In this document: positions 1-8,678 of the stretch, one piece after another | Position numbering within the stretch: the first letter of the stretch is position 1 | Layout: the number at the start of each line of letters is the position of its first letter | DNA from: Lapidilactobacillus wuchangensis | Lineage (GTDB): Bacteria; Bacillota; Bacilli; Lactobacillales; Lactobacillaceae | DNA: 64,000 bases | Assembly: GCF_003946645.1 (NCBI RefSeq) | Contig: NZ_RHOU01000005.1 | Location: 62,001-126,000 of the forward strand | Direction: 5' to 3' | The notes under the pieces: model-generated | Told to the model about the DNA's origin: nothing | Seen by the model: only the letters and a program-made list of their open reading frames with translations | Database searches by the model: none | Program-made: the position numbers and the translations under genes

Positions 1-2
1 CC

Positions 3-176
3 AGCCGTTTAGTCGGGGATGACGAAGAAAGTATTTCTGCTGACGCTGAACGTTTATCTGGTTTAATTGGGAAACAGCAACCGGTACCACCACTTAGAGA
101 TTCAGAAGGTACTGGCGATGATAAAAATGGCGCCTACGAATCATTAATTCAAGGGCTTAAATCAGAAGGAGAGTAA
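3..176 (+). CDS. C-terminal end of a phage scaffold-like protein (partial)
   Basis: An open frame enters from the left edge and stops with TAA at 174-176, five bases before the capsid gene. The visible 57 residues are acidic and low in complexity, with a short EES-ISADAE stretch and a GLKSEGE end. Position directly upstream of the major capsid gene and the charged composition fit the C-terminus of a capsid scaffold protein. Too little is present to name a family, so the function is inferred from gene order only. Confidence 0.55.
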   Translation, partial: SRLVGDDEESISADAERLSGLIGKQQPVPPLRDSEGTGDDKNGAYESLIQGLKSEGE

Positions 177-181
177 TAAAA

Positions 182-1081
182 ATGACAGTTCAAAGTAAAG
201 CAAACTTATTTGATCCAACATTAGTTACAGATTTAATTAATAAAGTAAAAGGGAAGAGCTCATTAGCAATTCTTTCTCAGCAAGTACCAATTCCTTTTAA
301 TGGCCAAAAAGAATTTACATTTACGATGGATTCCGACATTGATGTTGTCGCTGAAAATGGCAAGAAATCGCATGGTGGGATTAGCGTTGAACCAAAAACA
401 ATTGTGCCAATCAAGGTAGAATATGGTGCGCGTATCAGTGATGAGTTTCTAATTGCAACGGATGAAGAAAAAATCGATATTATCAAAGGATTTAATGAAG
501 GCTATGCGAAAAAGCTTGCCCGCGGTCTTGATATCATGGCTTTTCACGGCCTAAATCCACGTTCAGCTACTGCATCAACAGTAATTGGCGATAATCATTT
601 CGATAGTAAAGTTGATCAGACGGTTGAATTTTCAAAGGATGATCCAGACGCTAACATTGAGGCAGCCGTTGCCATGATTCAAGCTAATAGCGAAACGGTC
701 TCTGGCTTAGCAATGAACACGGCCTTTTCAGCTGCTTTAGCTGGGATGCGCACTGGTGGTACGACTAACATTCGCCTATTCCCAGAACTTGCTTGGGGTG
801 CTAATCCTGGTAGTATTAATGGCTTGCCTGCCGATATCAATACAACCGTGGGTGTCGGTCAAAAAGATGAGGCAATTATCGGTGATTTCGTCAATAACTT
901 TAAGTGGGGCTACGCTAAAGAGATTCCGATGGAAATCATCAAATATGGTGATCCGGACAACTCTGGCCAAGATTTACGCGGGTATAATCAGGTTTATTTA
1001 CGGTCAGAAACTTATCTTGGCTGGGGAATTATGGACCCTAAAGCATTTGCTCGTGTCATTCAACCCGCAGCTGAGGCCTAA
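182..1081 (+). CDS. phage major capsid protein (HK97-fold type)
   Basis: This 299-residue protein is the likely shell-forming subunit of the phage head. It starts with ATG after a GGAGAG ribosome site. The N-terminal third carries the SIDVVAENGKK-like stretch and a later EEKIDIIKGFNEGYAKKLARG helix region typical of the short HK97-fold capsid proteins of Gram-positive siphophages. No long delta-domain precedes it, which matches scaffold function from the separate upstream gene. Gene order (scaffold, capsid, HeH protein, connectors) supports the call. The family is inferred from sequence feel and order, not from a search. Confidence 0.85.
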   Translation: MTVQSKANLFDPTLVTDLINKVKGKSSLAILSQQVPIPFNGQKEFTFTMDSDIDVVAENGKKSHGGISVEPKTIVPIKVEYGARISDEFLIATDEEKIDIIKGFNEGYAKKLARGLDIMAFHGLNPRSATASTVIGDNHFDSKVDQTVEFSKDDPDANIEAAVAMIQANSETVSGLAMNTAFSAALAGMRTGGTTNIRLFPELAWGANPGSINGLPADINTTVGVGQKDEAIIGDFVNNFKWGYAKEIPMEIIKYGDPDNSGQDLRGYNQVYLRSETYLGWGIMDPKAFARVIQPAAEA

Positions 1082-1083
1082 CT

Positions 1084-1410
1084 ATGGAATATCGTAATAA
1101 GCACACTGGCATCACTATCAATACGAATTGCAAAATTGCGGGAAATGATTGGGAGTTGGTCGATAAGCAAAATTCGGCTAATCAGCAGGTGACTGTGAAG
1201 CAAGAAAATGTTACTAAACCAGCTGATCAGCCAGATCAAACTGAAACCGATGAGATCCGTGATGAAGAACTGGATGCGGCTAATGCAGCTGGTATTGAGG
1301 ATGTAACAGTTAAAGAAATCAAGGCGGAACTTGATGCCCTTGGTGTTGAATATGACCCTAAGGCTAAAAAGCCGGCCCTATATGCTTTGATGATGAAACA
1401 CGGGAAGTGA
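1084..1410 (+). CDS. phage HeH/LEM-like domain protein in head module
   Basis: A 108-residue protein starting two bases after the capsid stop. Residues 1-30 form a small basic segment resembling the short domain that often follows capsid genes. Residues 40-70 are an acidic linker rich in Gln, Thr and Asp. The C-terminal 35 residues (VTVKEIKAELDALGVEY then a Lys-rich helix) match the helix-extended-helix / Rho N-terminus-like fold. Such proteins are common right after the capsid gene in lactobacillus phages. Their exact role is not established; a head-associated or DNA-contact role is a guess. Confidence 0.6.
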   Translation: MEYRNKHTGITINTNCKIAGNDWELVDKQNSANQQVTVKQENVTKPADQPDQTETDEIRDEELDAANAAGIEDVTVKEIKAELDALGVEYDPKAKKPALYALMMKHGK

Positions 1411-1414
1411 TCTG

Positions 1415-1810
1415 ATGACAAGTTTTGCCACAACTGATGATGTAACCAAACTTTGGCGGTCTCTGACAGCTGATGAAATGGTTCGGGCCAAATCATTGCT
1501 TGAAGTGATCTCTGATTCATTGCGTGAAGAGGCCAAAAAAGTTGGTAAAGACATCGATACAATGGTTAAGGATAGCCCATCGTATGCTAATGTTGCCAAA
1601 TCCGTCACGGTTGATGTTGTGGCCCGAACTTTAATGACATCAACCGACCAGGAACCAATGACCCAGACGACTGAGAGCGCCCTGGGTTATTCTTTTTCTG
1701 GATCCTATTTGATTCCTGGTGGCGGCTTATTTATCAAAAATTCTGAGTTAGAGCGTCTAGGCTTACGTCGGCAAAGATATGGGGCGATTGATTTCTATGA
1801 CACGAATTAA
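1415..1810 (+). CDS. phage head-tail connector, Gp19/Gp15/Gp42 family
   Basis: A 131-residue protein beginning ATG after a weak GGGAAG site. The N-terminus (ATTDDVTKLWRSLTADE) followed by helices and a C-terminal SGSYLIPGGGLFIKNSELERLGL segment is characteristic of the Gp19/Gp15/Gp42 family, the adaptor that sits under the portal. It lies where connector genes are expected, between the capsid and the head-closure gene. It overlaps the next start by 14 bases, suggesting coupled translation. Recognition is by motif memory, and the exact family name is moderately certain. Confidence 0.7.
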   Translation: MTSFATTDDVTKLWRSLTADEMVRAKSLLEVISDSLREEAKKVGKDIDTMVKDSPSYANVAKSVTVDVVARTLMTSTDQEPMTQTTESALGYSFSGSYLIPGGGLFIKNSELERLGLRRQRYGAIDFYDTN

Positions 1811-2135
1811 AGGAATCACGGTTACGTTAGTCGACAAAGTGAAAACGGGAACTGATCCATTTGGCGCTTCCACATATGATGATGTAGAAGTTTCAATTGA
1901 TAATGTTCTTGTCAGCCCAACATCATCTGCTGATGTGACTAATCAATTGAGCCTCACAGGTCGTAAAGCAGTTTATGACTTGGCGATTCCAAAAGGCGAT
2001 AAGCATACCTGGGAAGGACGTAAAGTAAAGTTCTTTGGCCAGACTTGGCGCGTGATTGGCATACCGCTTGAAGGAATCGAAGCGATGATTCCATTAGACT
2101 GGAATAAGAAAGTTCAGGTGGAGCGCTATGAGTAA
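1797..2135 (+). CDS. phage head closure / head-tail joining protein
   Basis: A 112-residue beta-rich protein. An in-frame earlier start exists at 1779, but ATG 1797 is preferred because a GGGG-containing ribosome site lies about 12 bases upstream and the resulting N-terminus (MTRIKGITVTLVDK) looks like other phage minor capsid/head-closure proteins. It overlaps the end of the Gp19-like gene and the start of the next gene, as is usual in compact head-tail modules. The likely role is stoppering the filled head before tail docking, inferred from order. Confidence 0.6.
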   Translation: MTRIKGITVTLVDKVKTGTDPFGASTYDDVEVSIDNVLVSPTSSADVTNQLSLTGRKAVYDLAIPKGDKHTWEGRKVKFFGQTWRVIGIPLEGIEAMIPLDWNKKVQVERYE

Positions 2136-2361
2136 AGTCTTTAAATTAAATCGTCAAGGTATCGCTGATCTAATGAAGTCGCCATCGATGCAGCAGGTTT
2201 TACGAAACAAAGCAACTGAAATTCGTGGCCGTTGTGGTGATGGCTACGAACAAGATATCTTTGTTGGGAAGAACCGCGCCAATGCGATGGTGTCGGCTAC
2301 TAGCTTTAAAGCCAAAAGAGATAACTTAAAAAATAACACGTTATTAAAGGCGGTGCGTTAG
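2128..2361 (+). CDS. small phage minor capsid / tail-completion protein
   Basis: A 77-residue basic protein that overlaps the head-closure gene by 8 bases. It occupies the slot of the HK97 gp10-like or minor capsid 2 protein in Gram-positive siphophages. At 77 residues it is shorter than most gp10-like proteins. The Gly-Tyr-Glu segment (GDGYEQDIFVGKNRANAMV) and the trailing NTLLKAVR motif are typical of that group. Function is inferred from position. Confidence 0.55.
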   Translation: MSKVFKLNRQGIADLMKSPSMQQVLRNKATEIRGRCGDGYEQDIFVGKNRANAMVSATSFKAKRDNLKNNTLLKAVR

Positions 2362-2697
2362 TTGATTGAAATAATTGTTCAAGAATATTTGGCTGAACAG
2401 CTATCGGTTCCAGTGGTTTTATCACACGAAACTGGTTTGCCGGATAGTTATGTTATTCTTGAGAAAACTAGTAGTACTAAGGTCGATCAGGTCAAATCAG
2501 CAACCTTTGCCTTTCAGTCATATGCGCCATCTTTATATGAAGCGGTTAAATTAAATGAACTCGTTAAGTCAGCTGTTGAGTCGTTGATCGAATTGAATGA
2601 AATATCTGGCGTGCATTTCAACAGTGATTATAACTATACAGATACAGAAACCAAACAATACCGATATCAAGCTGTTTTTGATATCGGTTTTTTTTAG
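2362..2697 (+). CDS. phage tail terminator / minor capsid protein
   Basis: A 111-residue protein that starts with TTG immediately after the stop of the preceding gene, with AAAGG upstream acting as ribosome site. The N-terminal helix, the PDSYVILEKTSS beta strand and the YRYQAVFDIGFF end resemble tail terminator proteins, which cap the tail tube and join it to the head. It stands directly before the major tail protein, the normal place. It could also be described as minor capsid protein 3. The call rests on order and overall pattern. Confidence 0.6.
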   Translation: MIEIIVQEYLAEQLSVPVVLSHETGLPDSYVILEKTSSTKVDQVKSATFAFQSYAPSLYEAVKLNELVKSAVESLIELNEISGVHFNSDYNYTDTETKQYRYQAVFDIGFF

Positions 2698-2711
2698 GAG
2701 GATGAACAACA

Positions 2712-3287
2712 ATGGCAGATGCAAAAAATGTTTCCACTGCTAAACCACGAGTTGGCGGGGCTGCGTTTACAGCACCTTTGGGGACCAAATTACCAATTGA
2801 TGCAGTTGATACCTTGGACCCAGCTTTTAAGGAGCTGGGCTATATTTCAGAGGACGGTCTAGTTAACACGAATACGCCATCCAGTGAAACTATCAAAGCC
2901 TGGGGTGGCGATGTGGTGGATTCCGTTGAAACAGAAAAGGAAGATACCTTTAAATATACATTAATTGAAGCATTGAATATTGCGGTATTAAAGGAAATTT
3001 ACGGTGAAGACAATGTCACAGGTGACTTGAAAACCGTCGTTAAAATCAAGGCTAATGCAATTCCGTTACAAGCACATGTTTTAGTTTTTGATATGATTTT
3101 GAAAGACGGTATTGTGAAGCGGATTGTCGTGCCAATGGGCAAGGTCTCAGAAGTAGGCGACATTACTTATGCCGATGGGGATGCACTTGGTTATGAAACT
3201 ACTTTAACCGCCATACCAGATGATACTAAAAACACTCATTATGAATATATCCAAAAGCCTCAAGCTGATGCGGGAACGGAGGAATAA
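2712..3287 (+). CDS. phage major tail (tube) protein
   Basis: A 191-residue protein with a strong AGGAGG site ten bases ahead of its ATG. The N-terminal GGAAFTAPLGTKLPIDA stretch, the ELGYISEDGLVNTNTPS segment and a central TFKYTLIEALN motif are typical of tail tube subunits of siphophages infecting lactobacilli. It polymerises into the hollow tail tube. The strong ribosome site fits its high copy number. It is followed at once by the two tail-assembly chaperone frames. Confidence 0.85.
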   Translation: MADAKNVSTAKPRVGGAAFTAPLGTKLPIDAVDTLDPAFKELGYISEDGLVNTNTPSSETIKAWGGDVVDSVETEKEDTFKYTLIEALNIAVLKEIYGEDNVTGDLKTVVKIKANAIPLQAHVLVFDMILKDGIVKRIVVPMGKVSEVGDITYADGDALGYETTLTAIPDDTKNTHYEYIQKPQADAGTEE

Positions 3288-3290
3288 TTG

Positions 3291-3554
3291 ATGTTAAAAG
3301 GAAAAACAAAATCCGGATTTGTATATCAAATTGCCGACGCTAGATTGCAAAATTATGAATTGGTTGAAAAAATCAGTGCTTATGAGGATAACCCTTTGGA
3401 ACTGCCAAAAGTGGTTAACCTTCTATTAGGCGAAGAGCAAACTAAAAAGTTAAAAGACCATCTGCGGACTAAAGATGGGTTAGTACCAGTTGATGCAATT
3501 GGTAAAGAAATTGCAGAAATTTTCCAGGAGCAAGCTAAGTTAAAAAAATCTTAA
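3291..3554 (+). CDS. tail assembly chaperone, short form (gpG-like)
   Basis: An 87-residue protein read in frame with a possible TTG at 3288, but ATG 3291 has the better spacing to GGAGG at 3279-3283. It is acidic and helical, with no recognised catalytic motif. Its last sense codons are AAA AAA TCT followed by TAA, and the seven A bases at 3542-3548 form a slippery site that can join it to the next frame. In siphophages the short and fused forms coat the tape measure protein during tail assembly. It lies between the tail tube and tape measure genes as expected. Confidence 0.75.
   Translation: MLKGKTKSGFVYQIADARLQNYELVEKISAYEDNPLELPKVVNLLLGEEQTKKLKDHLRTKDGLVPVDAIGKEIAEIFQEQAKLKKS
3542..3548 (+). 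other. programmed -1 ribosomal frameshift site
   Basis: Seven consecutive A bases are aligned as A AAA AAA with the zero frame of the short chaperone. Slipping back one base makes the next codons ATC TTA AGC CTT GTT GAG ATG, which run without a stop into the frame of the following ORF. The zero-frame stop lies only two codons downstream. Position, heptamer phase and open -1 frame all match the gpG/gpGT arrangement of siphophages. Confidence 0.85.
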
Positions 3555-3565
3555 GCCTTGTTGAG

Positions 3566-3934
3566 ATGATCAAGACTGATGAGGATGCCTTAGTTTGCGA
3601 CTTAGCAGAAACATATCATATTTTTGATTACCGACAGCTACCTTTAGTAAAGGTGGCTGTTTTTGCATATGGCCTGCCAGATAAATCGAGAATTAAACTA
3701 AAACTAAATAATTTGAAAGTTGATCTAGATACTTTGTTACTTGCAACCGCGGTTGATCGTCTGAGCCTTTTGGTCTGGAGCAAAACCGTTGACGGTCAAA
3801 AGGGTCGCCGGCAGCCTAAATCATTGGCACAATTATTGCAGACGACAGAAGTTGATCGGCAAAAATTATCATTTGCGAGTGGTCAAGAATATGAGGCCGT
3901 TAGGGCACGGCTAATTCAAGGAGGTGGTAAGTAA
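3566..3934 (+). CDS. tail assembly chaperone extension (gpT-like, DUF5361-like)
   Basis: A 122-codon frame with a poor ribosome site of its own that is probably translated mainly as a -1 frameshift extension of the short chaperone. The frame is open back to the slip site at 3542-3548. The opening TDEDALVCDLAETYHIFDY and RQLPLVKVAVFAYGLP segments are typical of the second chaperone frame in lactobacillus phages. The C-terminal half holds SLAQLL and a Gln-rich helix. It ends one base inside the tape measure start. The full fusion would be about 215 residues. Confidence 0.7.
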   Translation: MIKTDEDALVCDLAETYHIFDYRQLPLVKVAVFAYGLPDKSRIKLKLNNLKVDLDTLLLATAVDRLSLLVWSKTVDGQKGRRQPKSLAQLLQTTEVDRQKLSFASGQEYEAVRARLIQGGGK

Positions 3935-6006
3935 TGGCAACAGAGTTAGGACAAGCCTATGTTCAAATTATGCCTTCTGCTAAGGGAATTTCTGGTGCAA
4001 TTTCGCGGCAACTTAATCCAGAAGCATCAGCTGCTGGCCAAAGTGCCGGCGGTTTATTAGGTGGTAAGCTAGTGACTGTCTTGAAAGGCGCGGTTGCAAC
4101 AGCTGCAATTGGTAAAGCCATCGCCACTTCGATTTCTGCTGGCGCTGATTTACAACAATCCCTTGGTGGTATTGAGACCTTATTTAAGGGTAGTGCTGAC
4201 AAGGTTAAGAAATATGCCAACGAGGCCTATAAAACTTCTGGACTATCCGCTAATGATTATATGGAAAATGTCACTAGTTTTAGTGCGTCATTGTTACAGT
4301 CGTTGGGCGGTAATACTGCCAAAGCTGCTGATCAAGCTAATACCGCGATGGTCGATATGGCCGATAACTCAAATAAAATGGGCACGTCCTTGGACTTGAT
4401 TCAAAACGCTTATCAAGGCTTTGCAAAGCAAAATTACACCATGTTAGATAACTTAAAACTAGGTTACGGTGGTACTAAGACCGAAATGGAACGTCTGTTA
4501 AAAGATGCGACGAAACTAACTGGTGTGAAGTACGACATTAACAATCTTAGTGATGTCTACAGTGCAATTCACGCAGTTCAAGGGCAATTGGGAATTACTG
4601 GTACGACAGCCAAAGAAGCGGCCTCGACCCTGAGCGGATCCTTAGCTTCAATGAAATCTGCTGCATCAAATGTACTTGCTGGTCTTTCTTTGGGCCAGGA
4701 TATTACACCGGCCTTACAGTCCTTAATTTCAACAACATCGACATTTCTGTTTGATAATTTGATACCAATGATTGGTAATATTATTAAAGGTTTACCAACG
4801 GTTATTTCCACGTTCCTAACTGAGGGTGTTCCACAGTTGTTGGAATCGGTGATGAATTTGATTACACAGGTTGGTGCCGGAATTTCTGAGAGCATACCAA
4901 CTTTTATCAGTAAGTTTAGTCAGCTGATTCCAGCAATCACAACTTGGCTATCAACTAATCTACCGACTTTCCTAAATACTGGCGTGCAAATACTGACCAA
5001 TATTGGAAATGGTATCATTCAGGGATTACCACAATTAATTGGTGTTGCTAGTTCCTTAATTGATACCTTCGTCAGTTTTTTGTTCGAGAATTGGCCTAAA
5101 ATTCTAAATTCAGGGGCGACGCTATTAGTCAATTTGATTAGTGGCATTGTCCAGAATTTACCAGCCATTGGTACCAGCGCTATCCAAGCGGCAGGTAAGT
5201 TCATTGATACGATTGTCCAAAAAGCACCAACTTACGTGCAAACTGGTTTTAATATTTTGGCAAAGTTAGTTTCTGGTATTTTGAACAACTTGCCGTCGCT
5301 CATTTCAACAGCATTTTCCCTGGTAACAAAATTTGCTGGGATGATTATCCAAAAACTACCGAGTATCATTGCTGCCGGTGTTGAAATCTTGCTAAGTCTG
5401 ATTGGCGGAATTTTAAAATCTTTACCTAGTCTGTTAAAGGCGGTCGGCAGAATTGGTAGTACGATCATCGACAATGTGACAAAAATTGATTTACTAGGTG
5501 CTGGCAAAGCCATCATGGAGTCCTTACTTGAAGGTTTACAAAAAGCTTGGGGTAAAGTGAAAGAGTTTGTCGGCGGAATCGCTGACTGGATCAAGAAACA
5601 TAAAGGCCCAATCAGTTATGACCGTAAATTATTGGTACCTGCTGGTAATGCTATTATGTCAGGACTTAATAGTGGCTTGATCGATGAATTTAAAAATGTT
5701 AAGCGGACAGTTGCCGGTATGGGATCACAGCTTGGTGTTGAACTACAACCACAAATCGCAACAACTGCCGGCCAATTAACCGCCCAGTTAAATGCTGATA
5801 CAACCAGATTTAACAATTTAGGGAGAGATGATTTTTCTGATACCAATAGTACTAAGGCTTTAGAATTACTGCAGGCGATTGCTGATAAGCGCACAGTAAT
5901 TGATGGCTCAAGCGTTAGCAGTGGTTTATCTCCATATATTAGCCAGAAATCCGTATCACGGACACAAACAGTAGAAAGAGGTGGCGCGGTTGAGGTCAGA
6001 TTCTAG
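3934..6006 (+). CDS. phage tape measure protein
   Basis: A 690-residue protein with GGAGGTGG directly ahead of the start and a one-base overlap with the chaperone frame. The N-terminus is Gly/Ala-rich. Residues about 60-230 include the YMENVTSFSASLLQSLGGN segment common in tape measure proteins. Residues about 250-520 form a long series of hydrophobic repeats containing PSLI, PTFI and GIIQGLPQLI-like units, which are the membrane-interacting part. The C-terminus holds a helical KHKGPISYDRKLLVPAGNAIM motif. It sets tail length, and 690 residues implies a fairly short tail. No peptidase or lytic domain was seen. Confidence 0.9.
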   Translation: MATELGQAYVQIMPSAKGISGAISRQLNPEASAAGQSAGGLLGGKLVTVLKGAVATAAIGKAIATSISAGADLQQSLGGIETLFKGSADKVKKYANEAYKTSGLSANDYMENVTSFSASLLQSLGGNTAKAADQANTAMVDMADNSNKMGTSLDLIQNAYQGFAKQNYTMLDNLKLGYGGTKTEMERLLKDATKLTGVKYDINNLSDVYSAIHAVQGQLGITGTTAKEAASTLSGSLASMKSAASNVLAGLSLGQDITPALQSLISTTSTFLFDNLIPMIGNIIKGLPTVISTFLTEGVPQLLESVMNLITQVGAGISESIPTFISKFSQLIPAITTWLSTNLPTFLNTGVQILTNIGNGIIQGLPQLIGVASSLIDTFVSFLFENWPKILNSGATLLVNLISGIVQNLPAIGTSAIQAAGKFIDTIVQKAPTYVQTGFNILAKLVSGILNNLPSLISTAFSLVTKFAGMIIQKLPSIIAAGVEILLSLIGGILKSLPSLLKAVGRIGSTIIDNVTKIDLLGAGKAIMESLLEGLQKAWGKVKEFVGGIADWIKKHKGPISYDRKLLVPAGNAIMSGLNSGLIDEFKNVKRTVAGMGSQLGVELQPQIATTAGQLTAQLNADTTRFNNLGRDDFSDTNSTKALELLQAIADKRTVIDGSSVSSGLSPYISQKSVSRTQTVERGGAVEVRF

Positions 6007-6730
6007 GCAATACGGAGTAACTTTTTGTGGCCAGCATACTTGGAATGATTTAGGTTTGGTGGTTCTGGACAAAAAGATTACTTTTCCTAAAAGAGACAAG
6101 GCTCAAATAGCGCTACCTTATTCAAGTAAGATTATTGATTTGAGCACACTTTATGGATTACAGCCTTATGTAGAACGAACCATTGAATTAACTTTTTTGA
6201 TCATCGACCAGGAAACTTTATCGAAGGATGCTTTGTATAACCGCTGGACTAAAGTAATTAATTTATTTGAATCGCCTGAAGGCAAGTCACCACTGATTGA
6301 TGATATTATGCCGGAGTATTACTATCTGGCCGAACTGGTAGATCCGCCGACGTGGGATGAATACCGATATCATGGCAAGTTCACGTTAAAGTTTGACGCG
6401 TATCCATTTCGAATTCATGTCAAGCCTGAGGGCGATGATATTTGGGACACATTTAATTTTGAGAGCGACGTGGCACAAATAACCAAGTATGAAGTTAATG
6501 GTTCTAAGGATATCGAACTAATCAATATCGGTACAAATGAGGTGCAACCAACAATTGTTGCTAATGCGAATTTTGTTTTGATTACTTCTACTAAGACAAT
6601 CAATATTTCAGCTGGCACTACGAACCCTGATCTAGTCCCTTATCCCTTTGTTTTGCCAGTCGGTGAAAGCAAGATTCAGATTCAGGGCACTGGGACAATT
6701 GAATTTCAATGGCAGAAGGAGTTGATCTAA
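5990..6730 (+). CDS. phage distal tail protein (Dit)
   Basis: About 246 residues. An earlier GTG at 5981 is in frame, but TTG 5990 has the AGAGGTGG site at good spacing, so it is preferred; the start is uncertain by a few codons. The N-terminus (YGVTFCGQHTWNDLGLVV) is the hallmark of the Dit/phage tail family, whose hexameric ring links the tail tube to the baseplate. The central YYYLAELVDPPTWDEYRYHG segment also fits. It overlaps the tape measure gene by 17 bases and is followed directly by Tal. Confidence 0.85.
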   Translation: MRSDSRQYGVTFCGQHTWNDLGLVVLDKKITFPKRDKAQIALPYSSKIIDLSTLYGLQPYVERTIELTFLIIDQETLSKDALYNRWTKVINLFESPEGKSPLIDDIMPEYYYLAELVDPPTWDEYRYHGKFTLKFDAYPFRIHVKPEGDDIWDTFNFESDVAQITKYEVNGSKDIELINIGTNEVQPTIVANANFVLITSTKTINISAGTTNPDLVPYPFVLPVGESKIQIQGTGTIEFQWQKELI

Positions 6731-8670
6731 TGTACGAGGTGACACTCAGAAATGGGTGGAATGGCGAAGAGATATTAATTCATTCTGGTCACAGTGGCCG
6801 ACGACTCCTTAAAGGTCAAATTGTTAAAGCAGTTGGATCATATGATTCTTTCAGTGGAGCCGTCGATCCTACAAACATTGGATACAATCTACTTCGTCCA
6901 ATGCAAACTTTTATTAAAGTGACTCGCACTGACAAAGAGCGAGTTTTGTTTGAGGGACGGTTGCTTGATACTCAGCCAGCGATGAGTTCTGAGGGGATAG
7001 TTAACCAAGACTTTTCTTGTGAGGGTTTAGAGAGCTTTTTACATGATTCCGTTCAACCCTGGGCGGAGTTCCATAACATTTCACCGAAAGATTTCCTTCA
7101 GTCACTGATTACTGAGCATAACAAGCAAGTTGAATCATATAAGCAGATTAAGCTTGGTAATGTTACTGTCACCAATTCAACTGATAACGTTTATCGTTTT
7201 AGTGATGATACCAAGGATACGTACGATAACATCAAGGAAAAGCTACTTGACAAACTTGGCGGGGAAATCCGTATTAGACACGAATTAGATGGCCTATATC
7301 TGGACTATGAACCGGTGATTGGAGAGCAATCTAACCAGGTCATCAGGCTTCAGTCTAATTTGATTTCCATTACACAAAAATTAGACCCAACGCCAGTTAT
7401 TACAGTATTGAAACCATTAGGAAAGGCCGAAGAACGAACCACAACCGATACCGACACGACTCAGGCCGTCTCAACGCCCAGATTAACTATTGCGACGGCT
7501 AATAGTGGCAGTGAATTTTTACGAGATGAAAACCTCATTAGTCAGTTTGGTATTCTGATCAGGAGCAAGACCTGGGACGATGTGACCAATGCGACAATTC
7601 TCAAGACTAAGGGTCTAGCGTTTATGAACAGTCAGGAGCCTGTTAAACAGCAAGTCCAAATTAAGGCCGTTGATTTATCGTTAATTGACAAACGGATTGA
7701 TGATTTTATTTGTGGAAATTACTATCACATCATCAACCCAATTATGGCGTTTGATCAGGTACTACGAATTGTCAGTCAGACGATTGATATTTGCGACGCT
7801 AATAACTCAGTCATTGGTGCCGGCGACGTTCTAATGAGTCAGGAATCTTATAATTTGCAATTAAAACAGAATGCAGAGAACGCTGCTAGAATTGCTGAAA
7901 ACTTAAGGCTGACAAATTCGTTGCAGGCTTCTGAGTTAGCTAAACTACAGGCCACGGCGAAGACGCAATCCGAAAAGATTGATTCGCTTGATAAGGCCGT
8001 TAAAGAACTGCAAACACCGGTCGATAAAGGCTATTACGAAGGCTCGATTATCGATGTTAGTTATTACCAGGGATCAATTAATTGGACATCGGTTAAAAGC
8101 GCAGGCCTTGCCCTGGGAATCGTTAGGGTTCAGGACGGCACGACAACGATCGATGCCAACTATAAAACGTATCTTGCTGATATTACTAATCTTGGCCTTA
8201 ATTACGCCGTTTATGCGTTCTTCCGTGGCCAGTCTGTTAGTGATTCTGAGCAAGAGGCGGTGAACTTTTACAATCGAACTCAATTGGCAGTCGCTGGAAA
8301 AACGCAGCCAAGATTTTACGCTATCGACGTCGAAACAATTGAAATGGGCGGCAGCGCAAGCTTGATGCGTTCTGGAGTTGAGGCATACATGAATAAGCTC
8401 AACGAGTTAGGTATCCCAGATAGCAAGATTGTCCTGTATATCGCAAACAACCTATACGCTAGCCTGAATCTTAATGTCAGCCGCGCCGGATCAGTTTGGT
8501 TGCCAACTTATGGAGCAAATGATGGGTCGATTCCGACTGATTACAAGCCAAGTTATCCCTATGACCTGTGGCAATACACGAGTAAGGGAACTATTGCTGG
8601 TATATCAGGAAATGTCGATATGAGCACGAATCCAAGCAGTCGATTTAAAGAAGCATATCTTAAAAAGTAA
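6730..8670 (+). CDS. tail-associated lysin (Tal) fused to GH25 lysozyme
   Basis: A 646-residue protein. The longer frame from 6709 is rejected because ATG 6730 overlaps the Dit stop and has AAGGAG at 6717. Residues 1-390 match the prophage endopeptidase-tail / tail-tip platform family. Residues about 390-425 are a coiled-coil-like linker. Residues about 435-645 form a glycoside hydrolase family 25 muramidase: an IIDVSYYQGSINW entry strand, a FYAIDVET strand with the paired Asp and Glu expected at the active site, and a terminal WQYTSKG and GNVDMS. It probably cuts peptidoglycan locally during DNA injection, separate from the endolysin at the end of the module. Confidence 0.88.
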   Translation: MYEVTLRNGWNGEEILIHSGHSGRRLLKGQIVKAVGSYDSFSGAVDPTNIGYNLLRPMQTFIKVTRTDKERVLFEGRLLDTQPAMSSEGIVNQDFSCEGLESFLHDSVQPWAEFHNISPKDFLQSLITEHNKQVESYKQIKLGNVTVTNSTDNVYRFSDDTKDTYDNIKEKLLDKLGGEIRIRHELDGLYLDYEPVIGEQSNQVIRLQSNLISITQKLDPTPVITVLKPLGKAEERTTTDTDTTQAVSTPRLTIATANSGSEFLRDENLISQFGILIRSKTWDDVTNATILKTKGLAFMNSQEPVKQQVQIKAVDLSLIDKRIDDFICGNYYHIINPIMAFDQVLRIVSQTIDICDANNSVIGAGDVLMSQESYNLQLKQNAENAARIAENLRLTNSLQASELAKLQATAKTQSEKIDSLDKAVKELQTPVDKGYYEGSIIDVSYYQGSINWTSVKSAGLALGIVRVQDGTTTIDANYKTYLADITNLGLNYAVYAFFRGQSVSDSEQEAVNFYNRTQLAVAGKTQPRFYAIDVETIEMGGSASLMRSGVEAYMNKLNELGIPDSKIVLYIANNLYASLNLNVSRAGSVWLPTYGANDGSIPTDYKPSYPYDLWQYTSKGTIAGISGNVDMSTNPSSRFKEAYLKK

Positions 8671-8678
8671 GGGGTGAG

